DNA of 64,000 nucleotides from Streptomyces sp. PH10-H1. Lineage in GTDB: Bacteria; Actinomycetota; Actinomycetes; Streptomycetales; Streptomycetaceae. The notes beneath the pieces are model-generated. The model searched no databases. It saw only the letters and a program-made list of their open reading frames with translations, and was not told where the DNA came from. The position numbers and the translations under genes were made by a program. The stretch is taken from positions 1-64,000 of the forward strand of contig NZ_JASISZ010000047.1 in NCBI RefSeq assembly GCF_030063355.1, written 5' to 3'. This document shows, piece after piece, positions 1-7,488 of this stretch (within the stretch, counting starts at the first letter, position 1; the number at the start of each line of letters is the position of its first letter).

Positions 1-2
1 AG

Positions 3-95
3 AACCCCAGGCCATTCGAGTGGACCAAAACCGCCGACCAGATCTTCGAACGCCTCGCCGGCTACCTGAACCGCCTCCCGAACCCCAACGACTAG
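3..95 (+). CDS. C-terminal end of an IS630-family transposase (cut by window edge)
   Basis: An open frame enters from the left edge and ends at TAG (93-95), giving 30 residues that include PFEWTKTADQIFERLAGYL. The 'F-x-WTKTAD-I' tail followed by a short helix is typical of the last residues of actinobacterial IS630-type transposases. Only this tail is visible, so whether the element is intact cannot be judged. It shows that the left flank of the cluster already carries mobile DNA. Confidence 0.7.
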   Translation, partial: NPRPFEWTKTADQIFERLAGYLNRLPNPND

Positions 96-221
96 ATATG
101 CAGCGAAACCGAGACTCGGGACACTAGTGGTCGTCGCAACACCCCAAGTGAAGGGGTGCGGTGGACGTCGCAACGTCTGGAGGCTTGGGACATGGTGCCG
201 TCGATGCCCGAGCGCAGGGCG

Positions 222-359
222 TCACGGCTCCACGTCGAGGCAGAGGTTGTCCTGGAGCTTGATCTGGCCCTCGCTGGCGCTGGCGGGGGTGGCGGCGAGA
301 CCGGTGGCTATGAGGGCGGTGGCCGAGACGGCGACAGCGGCTATACGGCGCTTGAGCAC
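222..359 (-). CDS. possible 45-aa secreted peptide, perhaps a truncated lectin-type protein
   Basis: A GTG start at 359 is preceded by a G-rich Shine-Dalgarno (GGGGG) about 10 nt upstream. The product has a textbook Sec signal: basic start (VLKRR), a long Ala/Val/Leu core, then a TPASAS cleavage region. The mature part is only about 17 residues and contains NLCLDVEP before the stop. CLDV recalls the opening of ricin-B lectin repeats, so this could be the 5' remnant of a longer secreted lectin whose rest has been lost. A genuine small secreted peptide is also possible. Homology is too short to decide; the gene call rests on the signal peptide and codon pattern. Confidence 0.4.
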   Translation of the reverse strand: MLKRRIAAVAVSATALIATGLAATPASASEGQIKLQDNLCLDVEP

Positions 360-396
360 GGGTGTGTTCCCCCGGGTGGGTTGGGCAGGTGGTTGT

Positions 397-442
397 GATG
401 ATCATATCGTGGCTGAGCTGCGCGCATGGGTATGTGATCATC
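397..442. promoter_or_regulatory. inverted repeat GATGATCA / TGATCATC upstream of the small peptide
   Basis: GATGATCA (397-404) and TGATCATC (435-442) are perfect inverted copies separated by 30 nt. They lie 38-83 nt upstream of the GTG start of the minus-strand peptide. The A/T-rich motif stands out in this GC-rich sequence. Placement suggests an operator or promoter-associated site, but no regulator is identified. Confidence 0.3.
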
Positions 443-573
443 CTGCAACGCGCTGCTCGTGGGGTGCACGAAAGGTGCTGCCCTCGCTGCCCAACACCGT
501 GAACGCGCCCGCATCCGCAGCGAGAAGGGCATCCACTGGGGCGGACGACTCTTCGCCGCGCCGCTTCAAGCAC

Positions 574-1077
574 TCAGGTCGATGACTGCATGAAGACCTG
601 CTCGCCCTCTCCCCTCGGCTCCTCGAAGTTGGCCAGGTAGCGGTTGAACAGCTTCTCGTCCACGGTGACGGAGTTGGCGCTTTCCTCGCCGTTCCGGGCC
701 TTGAGACGACGCTCCAGCGTGGTCCGGTCTGCCTTGAGGTGGACCAGTTCCCACTGACAGCCGTGGCGCTCAATCAGGGCCTTGTAGTCATCGCGGGCGG
801 CGCGGCTCCAGAAGCTGTAGTCGACCACCACGTCGCGCCCGGCCAGCATCAGCTCGACCAGTTCCTGCCGCTGCTCGCGGCGGACCTCTTCCTTGAGCTG
901 GTCGAACGCCTCAGCCTCCAGTACCACGCCGGCATCGCGCTGCCCGAGTCGTTGCCAGACCGCCTCATCGATCGAGAGTCGAACGTAACCGCGTCGCACC
1001 AGTTCCATCGCGTAGGTGGACTTACCCGCTCCCGGAAGGCCACACATCAGCACCACCGTGCCCATTTGCTGCGTCAC
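574..1077 (-). CDS. P-loop kinase / AAA-family ATP-binding protein
   Basis: This 167-aa protein has a Walker A motif near the N-terminus (CGLPGAGKST, about residues 12-21), a DVVVDYSFWSR stretch typical of small zeta-toxin/gluconate-kinase-like P-loop kinases, and an Arg-rich lid region (TTLERRLKARNG). It probably phosphorylates a small molecule or nucleotide; the substrate cannot be read. Single-domain and full length for this family, without membrane or secretion signals. It stands alone between a small peptide gene and a GNAT gene on the opposite strand and shows no sign of belonging to the NRPS cluster. Confidence 0.75.
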   Translation of the reverse strand: MTQQMGTVVLMCGLPGAGKSTYAMELVRRGYVRLSIDEAVWQRLGQRDAGVVLEAEAFDQLKEEVRREQRQELVELMLAGRDVVVDYSFWSRAARDDYKALIERHGCQWELVHLKADRTTLERRLKARNGEESANSVTVDEKLFNRYLANFEEPRGEGEQVFMQSST

Positions 1078-1262
1078 GGAGCCAGATTAGCGCGGAGGAA
1101 CGCCGCCCTCCGTGGCTCGAAGCGCGTCCACTGGAGCAGAACGAGCCACAGCCCGACCAACCCGGCGAACGTATGCGGTCAGAGCACTAGCTAGTGCTGT
1201 GGCCGGGAAGGTTCACCGGGTCGGATGTGCCGCCGGTTGGGCGTTGGTACAAAATCTGTCGC

Positions 1263-1769
1263 ATGGGCGATGTTGGATTTTTGTTGCGGGCAGCCACAGG
1301 TGACGATGCGGAGTTCCGTGAGGACATGCTGGTGGCTGCTGTGAACTGGGACCCTGCTCGGGAGGTGGTCAGCCGTGATCAGGCCCTCGGGGACCGCCGG
1401 ATAGCGCACTATCTCGAGGGGTGGCCCTGGCAGGGTGATCTCGGAGTGGTTGCGGTCGAGCCGGGTGGAGGAGTGATCGGCGCGGTGTGGCTGCGTCTGT
1501 TCAGCGCGGACGATCCCGGCTACGGCTTCGTGGCCGCGGACATCCCGGAACTGTCGCTGGGAGTCGTTCCGTCATGGCGGGGCAAGGGAGTGGGACGCGC
1601 CCTGTTGACCGAGATGGCCCGACGAGCGGAGGAAAGCGACTTCACTCGGATCAGCCTGAGCGTCGAACGGGCGAATCCTGCACGCCGCCTCTATGCCGAC
1701 GAAGGTTTCACGACCGTGGAATCGGGGCCGGACTCCGACACCATGATCAAGATTGTTTCCGGGCGGTGA
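1263..1769 (+). CDS. GNAT-family N-acetyltransferase
   Basis: From the ATG at 1263 the product is 168 aa. A frame extending upstream to 1194 lacks a good start, and MGDVGFLLRAAT is the usual opening beta strand of GNAT enzymes. The acetyl-CoA binding motif A is clear (LSLGVVPSWRGKGVGRALL, with the R/Q-x-x-G-x-G/A pattern), followed by LSVERANPARRLYADEGF, the standard C-terminal half. The acceptor substrate is unknown. It lies just upstream of an insertion sequence and is probably flank rather than cluster, though GNATs in such positions sometimes give self-resistance. Confidence 0.8.
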   Translation: MGDVGFLLRAATGDDAEFREDMLVAAVNWDPAREVVSRDQALGDRRIAHYLEGWPWQGDLGVVAVEPGGGVIGAVWLRLFSADDPGYGFVAADIPELSLGVVPSWRGKGVGRALLTEMARRAEESDFTRISLSVERANPARRLYADEGFTTVESGPDSDTMIKIVSGR

Positions 1770-1934
1770 GGGTGCGGTCATGCGCGTCGGCCAAGGGGCC
1801 GCCGCCCCTGCCCCTGCCGATAACCTCGGCCGCCCTGGTGGGAGTTGGTTTGCGGGGTGCGCGCGATCACGGGCACTGGCGCATTAAATGGGCCTCTCGC
1901 ACGGTTGGCGACCGCCCCGGCATGATGATCGGTC

Positions 1935-3032
1935 GTGCTGTTGCGACTGGCTTGCCTGACCGCAACGAACGCGTTCGCCATGCTGTGCCTGCTGCCGATG
2001 AGTGACCGGGACAAGGACGCGGAGATCCTCGCGCTGCGCCATCAGATCACGGTGCTGCAGCGCCAACTCGGCGAAGACAGGGTGCGGTTCACCCCAAGTG
2101 ATCGCGCGTTCCTGGCAGCCCTGCTGCACCGGTTGCCGTCGGAGGCGCTGCGCAGGGTGCGACTGCTGGTGCGTCCGGACACGGTGCTGCGCTGGCACCG
2201 CGTCATGGTCGCACGCCGCCACGCTGCCGCCTCCCGGCCCAGGCGCCCGGGAAGGCCTCGGACCGTGCGCTCCATCCGCACCCTGGTCCTGCGGCTCGCA
2301 CGGGAGAATCCCAGCTGGGGATATCGCCGCATCCACGGTGAACTCCTCGTTCTCGGGATCAAGGTGGCCGCCTCCACCGTCTGGGAAATCCTGAAGGAAG
2401 CCGGCATCGACCCGGCGCCCGAACGCGCTTCCAGCACGTGGGCGGACTTCCTGTACTCCCAGGCCGACGCCCTGCTGGTCTGCGACTTCCTGGAGACGGT
2501 CACCTTGTCCGGGGCGCGGCTGTACGTGTTCGCGGTGATCGACCACGCCAGCCGCCGGATCCGGATCCTCGGCGCCACCGCCCACCCCACAGCCACCTGG
2601 GTCACTCAAGCCGCGAAGAACCTCGTGATGGACCTCGAAGACGCCGGCTGTCGGGCCAGGTTCCTGATCCGGGACCGTGACGGGAAGTTCCCCGCCCTGT
2701 TCGACGCCGTCCTCGCCGATGCGGGGATTGAGGTGGTGCTCAGCGGCGTACGGATGCCACGCATGAACTCGATCATGGAACGGTGGGTGCAGACCTGCCG
2801 GCGCGAGCTGCTGGACCGCACCTTGATCTGGAACCAGCGACACTTGCTGCACGCGCTACGGGAGTTCGAAGAGCACTACAACTCCCACCGGCCCCATCAG
2901 GGCAACGCCAACGCCCGCCCGCTGCACCTGCTGCCGGTTCCGGTCACCGATCCGGAGCAGATCACCCACTTCGACATCCGCAGACGCGAACGACTCGGCG
3001 GCATCCTCCACGAATACCAACACGCCGCGTGA
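1935..3032 (+). mobile_element. intact rve/DDE integrase-core transposase of an IS3/IS481-like element
   Basis: The 365-aa product starts at GTG 1935, giving the usual N-terminus of this actinobacterial group (MLLRLACLTATN...), with an HTH region, a basic linker (SRPRRPGRPRT) and a conserved SWGYRRIHGEL block. The integrase core follows, with plausible catalytic acidic residues: Asp in LLVCDFLETVTL, Asp in IRDRDGKF and Glu in NSIMERWVQTC. The frame is unbroken, so the transposase may be active. I could not identify convincing terminal inverted repeats or a target duplication by eye. It has landed next to an older transposase remnant, immediately left of the biosynthetic cluster. Confidence 0.85.
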
Positions 3033-3074
3033 ACTGGGCGGATGAGGTTTTCGGCAGAGGCAGGGATGGGAGTC

Positions 3075-3146
3075 GCGCCGGGCGAAGCCGTGCGCGACCG
3101 GTGCCCGGACAGCCGCCAGTGCCTTGTCGGACAGCTTCTGCCCTCG
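3075..3146 (-). pseudogene. fragment of an IS5/DDE_Tnp_4-type transposase
   Basis: On the minus strand this short piece encodes RGQKLSDKALAAVRAPVAHG followed by FAR. 'Ala-Val-Arg-Ala-Pro-Val-x-His-Gly-Phe-Ala' is a signature of the C-terminal half of actinobacterial IS5-group transposases. Sequence on both sides does not continue the family, so it is a remnant. Confidence 0.5.
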
Positions 3147-3286
3147 CGTGGGAGGACTGTTCCGCGCGGGGGAGGAGCGACCGGAGCGGAAGGCGTCAGC
3201 CGACGGGCGTTGCATCGACCAGTTGCAAGCGCCGTCGCTGTTGCAGCCTGAAGAACCGTCACTCCTGCTGAACAGCCATGGCAATT

Positions 3287-3347
3287 CCGTCACCGTTGTC
3301 CCATAAGGCGGGGAATCCGTCACCGGTTGTCCCATAAAGCGGGGAAC
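3287..3347. repeat. two tandem ~30-bp repeats
   Basis: Copy 1 (3287-3316) and copy 2 (3317-3347) share the order CCGTCACCG, TTGTCCCATAA, GCGGGGAA with one inserted G and one A/G change. The block ends 82 bp before the first cluster gene. It resembles the end of an insertion element or a duplicated target and could be a transposition scar. Confidence 0.7.
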
Positions 3348-3429
3348 TCCCTGAACAGCAATGGGAGGCCATCATGACATGGCGACAGCAGTGTCCGGAT
3401 GCGCCTTATCTCCGCTGGAGTGATGAGAC

Positions 3430-3930
3430 ATGAGTGAGACGCCATCGGCCGTCACCGTGGCGGCCCAAGTCAGAGTTCCCAGGCCGCGGTTTCATCACGT
3501 CGGAGTGCAGACGAACGACCTTGAGAACAGTGTCCGCTGGTACGGGGACTTTCTCGGGTGCCGGCGGGCGTGGTCGCTCGACAAGTTCTCCGAACTGACG
3601 CACAGCCGCCTGCCGGGGATTCGCGAGTTGACCGAGATGGTCCTCGGCGACGTCCGCTTCCACCTCCTCGGCCGGGCCGGCCGCAAGTCCGAGCCGACCG
3701 AGAGCGCTGTGCAGTTCCAGCACTTCTGCTTCAGCGTGAGCGCCCCCGAGGACCTGGTACTGCTTCGGCGCCGCTGGACCGAGCTCTACGAGTCCGGCCG
3801 CTACACGTTCGCGATCGACGAGCAGCCGACCGACATCGTGACCGACGACGACGGCGTGCAGAGCTTCTACACGTACGACGTCAACGGGCTGGAGTTCGAG
3901 TTCACCTTCGTGCCGGACGGCCAGTCATGA
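3430..3930 (+). CDS. LmbB1-like L-DOPA 2,3-extradiol dioxygenase (VOC superfamily)
   Basis: A 166-aa single VOC fold. Expected metal ligands are the His in RFHHVGVQTNDL near the N-terminus, the His in QHFCFSVSAPED in the middle, and the Glu in the final GLEFEFTF strand. Alone this would be called glyoxalase-like. The next two genes match LmbB2 and LmbA, the partners of LmbB1 in 4-alkyl-L-proline biosynthesis, so I assign it as the enzyme that opens the ring of L-DOPA, after which the product cyclises to a pyrroline. ATG 3430 follows a GGAG box, and the stop overlaps the next start (ATGA), so the two are translationally coupled. The functional call rests on context as much as on sequence. Confidence 0.75.
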   Translation: MSETPSAVTVAAQVRVPRPRFHHVGVQTNDLENSVRWYGDFLGCRRAWSLDKFSELTHSRLPGIRELTEMVLGDVRFHLLGRAGRKSEPTESAVQFQHFCFSVSAPEDLVLLRRRWTELYESGRYTFAIDEQPTDIVTDDDGVQSFYTYDVNGLEFEFTFVPDGQS

Positions 3931-4889
3931 AGCCGGCCGGTAGTGGTGCGCTGTGCGACCTGCCGGCCTTCGGGAGATGGGACTTCGGCGGATTCGGGTA
4001 CGGTCTCGAACCGCTGATCCTGCCGGCGGTGGGAGATCCCGACGGCCCGGCGGAGGCGGTTCCGGCCGAGGATTACGTCGAGAGCTGCCGGTGCCTGGCC
4101 GCTTTCGGCGAACGCGGCCTGCTGACGCCCGAGGTCCAGCCGTGCGAATCGCGGGAGGAGCTGTTCTGGTTCCGGTGGCTCACCGGGCACCAGGTGTGCT
4201 TCGTCGTGTGGCGGCTGATCGCTCAGCTCGTGGACGACCTCAGCCGGGGCCGCCGGTCGGCCGACGAGGTGCTGCCGCAGATCAGCCGCTACGTGGACGG
4301 CTACTCCGCGATGCTGCTCTACACCGGCTCGTGCCCGCCCGACCTCTACAACGTCCTGATCCGGCCGAGCATGCGGTTGCGGCACCGCGCGTTCAGCGGG
4401 GCCTGGGCGCCGGACTACTGGCCGATCCGGGATCTCTTCCGTCGCCGCCGACTGCCCGGGCTCGCGGAAACCGACGCCGGTGAGCTGCTGGACGCCATCG
4501 CCCTGCTGCACCTCATCCACGACGGGGTCGCCGCGCGCCTGGTCCCCAACGGCCGGTCGCTGCTGCGCGAGGCCGCCGTCAGCGGTCCTGGCCACCGGCC
4601 CGCCGGGCTGATCTACGACTCCTATTTCACGACGCTGCGGGCCCCGGTCCCCCGGCACGAGGTCGTGGCCCAGTTGCTGCGCCGGCTCGTGGCCATCGCC
4701 CGGGACGTCTCCGCGAACGGGCTGTACGCAGCGGGTGACGCCGACGAGCGGCCGGCCGAGCTACAGAGAGCCGAAGTGATCAAGTGCGAGAACGGCCTCG
4801 TCGACATCCTGCTGGGCGTCGCACAGCAGGCATGCGGCCTTCCGTCCCAGCCGCTGCCCACCTTCCGTACGAGCCTGGCCGAGGAGTGA
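3927..4889 (+). CDS. LmbB2-like heme-dependent L-tyrosine 3-hydroxylase
   Basis: The 320-aa product (ATG 3927, overlapping the upstream stop) contains WDFGGFGYGLEPLILP near the N-terminus and a largely helical body with ELFWFRWLTGHQVCFVVWRL and LHLIHDGVAARL. These fit the LmbB2/HrmE/SibU family of heme-dependent tyrosine hydroxylases that convert L-tyrosine to L-DOPA using peroxide. The family normally sits beside an LmbB1-type dioxygenase, as here. The axial His cannot be named with certainty by eye; candidates lie in the two His-containing helices quoted. The enzyme would commit tyrosine to a pyrrolidine building block. Full length for the family, no signal peptide. Confidence 0.75.
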   Translation: MKPAGSGALCDLPAFGRWDFGGFGYGLEPLILPAVGDPDGPAEAVPAEDYVESCRCLAAFGERGLLTPEVQPCESREELFWFRWLTGHQVCFVVWRLIAQLVDDLSRGRRSADEVLPQISRYVDGYSAMLLYTGSCPPDLYNVLIRPSMRLRHRAFSGAWAPDYWPIRDLFRRRRLPGLAETDAGELLDAIALLHLIHDGVAARLVPNGRSLLREAAVSGPGHRPAGLIYDSYFTTLRAPVPRHEVVAQLLRRLVAIARDVSANGLYAAGDADERPAELQRAEVIKCENGLVDILLGVAQQACGLPSQPLPTFRTSLAEE

Positions 4890-4893
4890 GCCG

Positions 4894-6699
4894 ATGACCG
4901 TCCTGCGACCGGCATTGACCGGAACCCTCGGCGGCGTGGCCGCGACGCACTGGCTCGCGTCCGCCGTCGGCATGGGCATCCTGGAGCGCGGCGGCAACGC
5001 CTTCGACGCGGCGGTGGCTGCCGGGTTCGCCCTGCAGATCGTCGAGCCGCATTCGAACGGGCCAGGCGGTGACGTCGTGATCGCTGTCTACTCGCGCTCG
5101 ACCGGCGCGGTCCGCATCATCTGCGGCCAGGGCCCGATGCCGCAGGCGGCGACCATGGACGCGTTCGCCGCGCTCGGCATCAAGCAGATGCCCGCGGGCG
5201 GCCTGCTTTCGGCGACCGTGCCGGGAGCGTTCGGGGCGTGGATGCGGCTGCTCGGCGAGTTCGGCACCATGCCCCTGGAGTCCGTCCTGGAGCCGGCGAT
5301 CGGATACGCCTCCGGTGGTTACCCGCTGCTGCCCGCCGCCGCGTCGACGATCGGGGCCATGGCCGGCCTGTTCCGGACGGAGTGGACCGAGTCGGGCCGC
5401 ACGTACCTGCCGGGCGGCGCGGTTCCAGCAGCCGGGTCCCGGATGCGCAATGAGGTACTGGCCGACACCTATCGACGGCTGATCCGCGAGGCGCGGGGGA
5501 AGTCGGCGAACCGGGAAGCCCAGATCGAGGCGGCGCACACCGCCTTCTACCAGGGCTTCGTCGCCGAGGCGATCGACCGGTTCTCGCGCAACACCGAGGT
5601 GTTCGACTCCACCGGCCGGCGGCACCGCGGCCTGCTGACCGGCGACGACCTGGCCACCTGGCGGCCGGGCGTCGAGGCCGCGTGCACGCTGCCGTACGGC
5701 GAGTTCACCGTCCACAAGCCGGGACCGTGGTCCCAGGGCCCGGTGTTCCTGCAGCAGCTGGCTCTCCTGCAGGGGTGCGACCTGCGCTCCATGGGGCTGG
5801 GCAGTGCCGAGTACGTCCACACCGTCGCCGAGGCGGCCAAGCTCGCGTTTGCCGACCGGGAGGCGTGGTACGGCGACCCGGAGCACACGCCGGTGCCGAT
5901 GGCCGAGCTCCTGGCGGCTGACTACTCCGCCGAGCGGCGCTCGCTCATCGGCGAGCAGGCGAACCTCGATCCGCAGCCGGGACAGCCGGGCGGCGCCCAG
6001 CCCTGGATCCCGCAGGCGGAGCCGGAGGAGCCGGGCGCGGACGAGCCGGAGTGGATGGCCCACCTGCGCAGTGGCCTGCCCACCGTCACCCCGGTCGGTC
6101 CGCGGGCCGGCGCCGGGAACACCTGCACGGTGGCGGTCGCCGACGCGTGGGGGAACCTGGTCGTCGCCGTGCCCAGCGGTGGCTGGCTCAAGAGCGCGCC
6201 GGTAATCCCGGAACTCGGTTTCGCGCTCGGCACCCGCGGCCAGACGGCGTGGCTTACCGAGGGACACGCCAACTCGCTCGCGCCCGGACGGCGTCCCCGT
6301 ACCACGCTGAGCCCCAGCATCGTGCTGCGCGACGGCGCGCCGTTCCTGGCCTTCGGAACGCCGGGCGGTGACCAGCAGGACCAGTGGACGCTCCACGCGT
6401 TCCTCGCGGTCGCCGAGTTCGGATACGAACCGCAGGCGGCGGCCGAGCTGCCTGCCTGGCACATCGACCACTTCGCGCAGTCGTTCGCGCCGCGCACCTC
6501 GCGGCCGGGCGTGGTGGTCGTGGAGCGCTCGTTCGACCCCGGCGTGCTCGCCGCGCTGGAGAAGAAGGGGCACCGGCTGGACGTGGTGCCGGAGGGCACG
6601 CTCGGCAAGGTCTGCTCGGCCGGCGTCGATCCGGCCACCGGTTTCCTGCGGGCCGCGGCCGGTCCGCGCGGCCGCCAGGCGTACGCGGTGTGCCGTTAA
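4894..6699 (+). CDS. LmbA-like gamma-glutamyltransferase-family C-C hydrolase
   Basis: This 601-aa Ntn-hydrolase of the gamma-glutamyltransferase family starts 4 nt after the previous stop. Visible features are the N-terminal ATHWLASAVGMGILERGGNA block, the SNGPGGD motif, a self-processing Thr region (AGAGNTCTVAVADAWGN) and a C-terminal GTPGGDQQDQWTLHAFLAV segment. In lincomycin and pyrrolobenzodiazepine pathways LmbA homologues remove the two-carbon oxalyl unit after L-DOPA cleavage rather than acting on glutathione. Adjacency to LmbB1- and LmbB2-like genes strongly favours that role. No signal peptide is visible, unlike periplasmic glutathione-degrading GGTs, which also supports a cytosolic biosynthetic function. 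Confidence 0.75.
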   Translation: MTVLRPALTGTLGGVAATHWLASAVGMGILERGGNAFDAAVAAGFALQIVEPHSNGPGGDVVIAVYSRSTGAVRIICGQGPMPQAATMDAFAALGIKQMPAGGLLSATVPGAFGAWMRLLGEFGTMPLESVLEPAIGYASGGYPLLPAAASTIGAMAGLFRTEWTESGRTYLPGGAVPAAGSRMRNEVLADTYRRLIREARGKSANREAQIEAAHTAFYQGFVAEAIDRFSRNTEVFDSTGRRHRGLLTGDDLATWRPGVEAACTLPYGEFTVHKPGPWSQGPVFLQQLALLQGCDLRSMGLGSAEYVHTVAEAAKLAFADREAWYGDPEHTPVPMAELLAADYSAERRSLIGEQANLDPQPGQPGGAQPWIPQAEPEEPGADEPEWMAHLRSGLPTVTPVGPRAGAGNTCTVAVADAWGNLVVAVPSGGWLKSAPVIPELGFALGTRGQTAWLTEGHANSLAPGRRPRTTLSPSIVLRDGAPFLAFGTPGGDQQDQWTLHAFLAVAEFGYEPQAAAELPAWHIDHFAQSFAPRTSRPGVVVVERSFDPGVLAALEKKGHRLDVVPEGTLGKVCSAGVDPATGFLRAAAGPRGRQAYAVCR

Positions 6700-6723
6700 T
6701 TCCCATCGTGTGAGGCGGTAGCC

Positions 6724-7425
6724 ATGTTCGTGCCCAGCCATTACCAGATCCAGGACGAGAGCTGGCACCGTCGGATCATCGACGGCCACCCGTTGGCGAC
6801 GCTCACCACCAACGGTGCGACCGTGCCGTGGGCGTCACGTCTGCCGGCCCTCGTAGCTCCGGGCCAGCCGCAGTCCGGCCCGCTGGCCGGCACGGAGCTC
6901 TTCGGCCATCTCAACCGCGCCAACCCGCACTGGAAGGCGCTGGCCGACGGCACGTACGCCCGGCTGATGTTCGACGGGCCGGGCGGGTTCGTCACCCCGG
7001 CCGTCTACCCCGGTGACCCGTCCGCCCCGACGTGGAACTTCGCGGCCGTGCACGTGTGCGGGCAGCTCCAGCTGATCCACGAGCCGGAGGAGACGCTTGA
7101 GGTCGTCCGGTGGACGGCCGAGCGCCTGGAGAGCCGCTTCGGCGCCGGCTGGGACCAGAGTGCGTCGGTCGACTACTTCCGCCACATCCTGCCCGGCGTC
7201 GGTGCCTTCCGGCTCCGGATCGACGCGGTGGAGGGGCTGTTCAAGTTCAGCCAGGAGAAGCCGGCGCACGTCCAGGAGTCGGTGATCCGGCGCTACGAGG
7301 CCGATGACAGCGGCACCGGCCGGCCGATCGCCCGGCTGATGCGCCAGGCCGGGATGGGCCAGCCGGCCGGGGCAGGACTGCCTGGTCAGACGTCGGACGG
7401 CGCCGCCCAGGTCTGCCCGTTCTGA
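6724..7425 (+). CDS. PaiB-family protein, likely heme-dependent piperazate synthase (KtzT-like)
   Basis: This 233-aa protein carries the PaiB/PNPOx split-barrel hallmarks: MFVPSHYQIQD start, GHLNRANPHW, TPAVYPGDPSAPTWNF, SVDYFRHILPGVGAFRLRI and a FKFSQEK end motif. PaiB proteins are often labelled FMN-binding regulators. KtzT, the enzyme that closes N5-hydroxyornithine into piperazate, belongs to the same family. The cluster also encodes an ornithine/lysine N-hydroxylase (41535-43304), the required partner, so I favour piperazate synthase. The heme-binding His would be in the GHLNRANPHW segment. It forms one operon with the three APD-type genes (24-nt gap). The alternative is a plain PaiB-like protein of unknown function. 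Confidence 0.65.
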   Translation: MFVPSHYQIQDESWHRRIIDGHPLATLTTNGATVPWASRLPALVAPGQPQSGPLAGTELFGHLNRANPHWKALADGTYARLMFDGPGGFVTPAVYPGDPSAPTWNFAAVHVCGQLQLIHEPEETLEVVRWTAERLESRFGAGWDQSASVDYFRHILPGVGAFRLRIDAVEGLFKFSQEKPAHVQESVIRRYEADDSGTGRPIARLMRQAGMGQPAGAGLPGQTSDGAAQVCPF

Positions 7426-7488
7426 CCGATCCGGGATAGCGGCAAGATCGATCGACCACAGCGTGGGGTGCCCCGTAACGTCCAAGGC

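Larger units (their letters stand above)
3033..3429. other. 397-bp IS-debris region ahead of the first cluster operon
   Basis: No intact gene. It holds a short minus-strand transposase fragment (3075-3146), a tandem repeat (3287-3347) and presumably the promoter for the operon starting at 3430. A GGAG ribosome-binding site lies at about 3416-3419. Confidence 0.6.

Noticed and set aside
4780..6789. A 669-codon minus-strand frame opposite the gamma-glutamyltransferase-like gene
   Set aside because: Low-complexity Arg/Gly-rich sequence without any motif; the plus strand carries a full GGT-family protein in an operon.
6724..7425. Calling this gene a PaiB transcriptional regulator
   Set aside because: Family membership alone allows it, but co-operonic APD-type genes and the N-hydroxylase in the cluster favour the KtzT-like enzymatic role.
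3430..7425. Identification of the cluster as a known lincomycin, hormaomycin or pyrrolobenzodiazepine cluster
   Set aside because: It lacks the LmbW/LmbX-type genes, amino-sugar genes, anthranilate genes and the nitrocyclopropylalanine/chloropyrrole set, and has carbamoyl- and amidinotransferases absent from those clusters.
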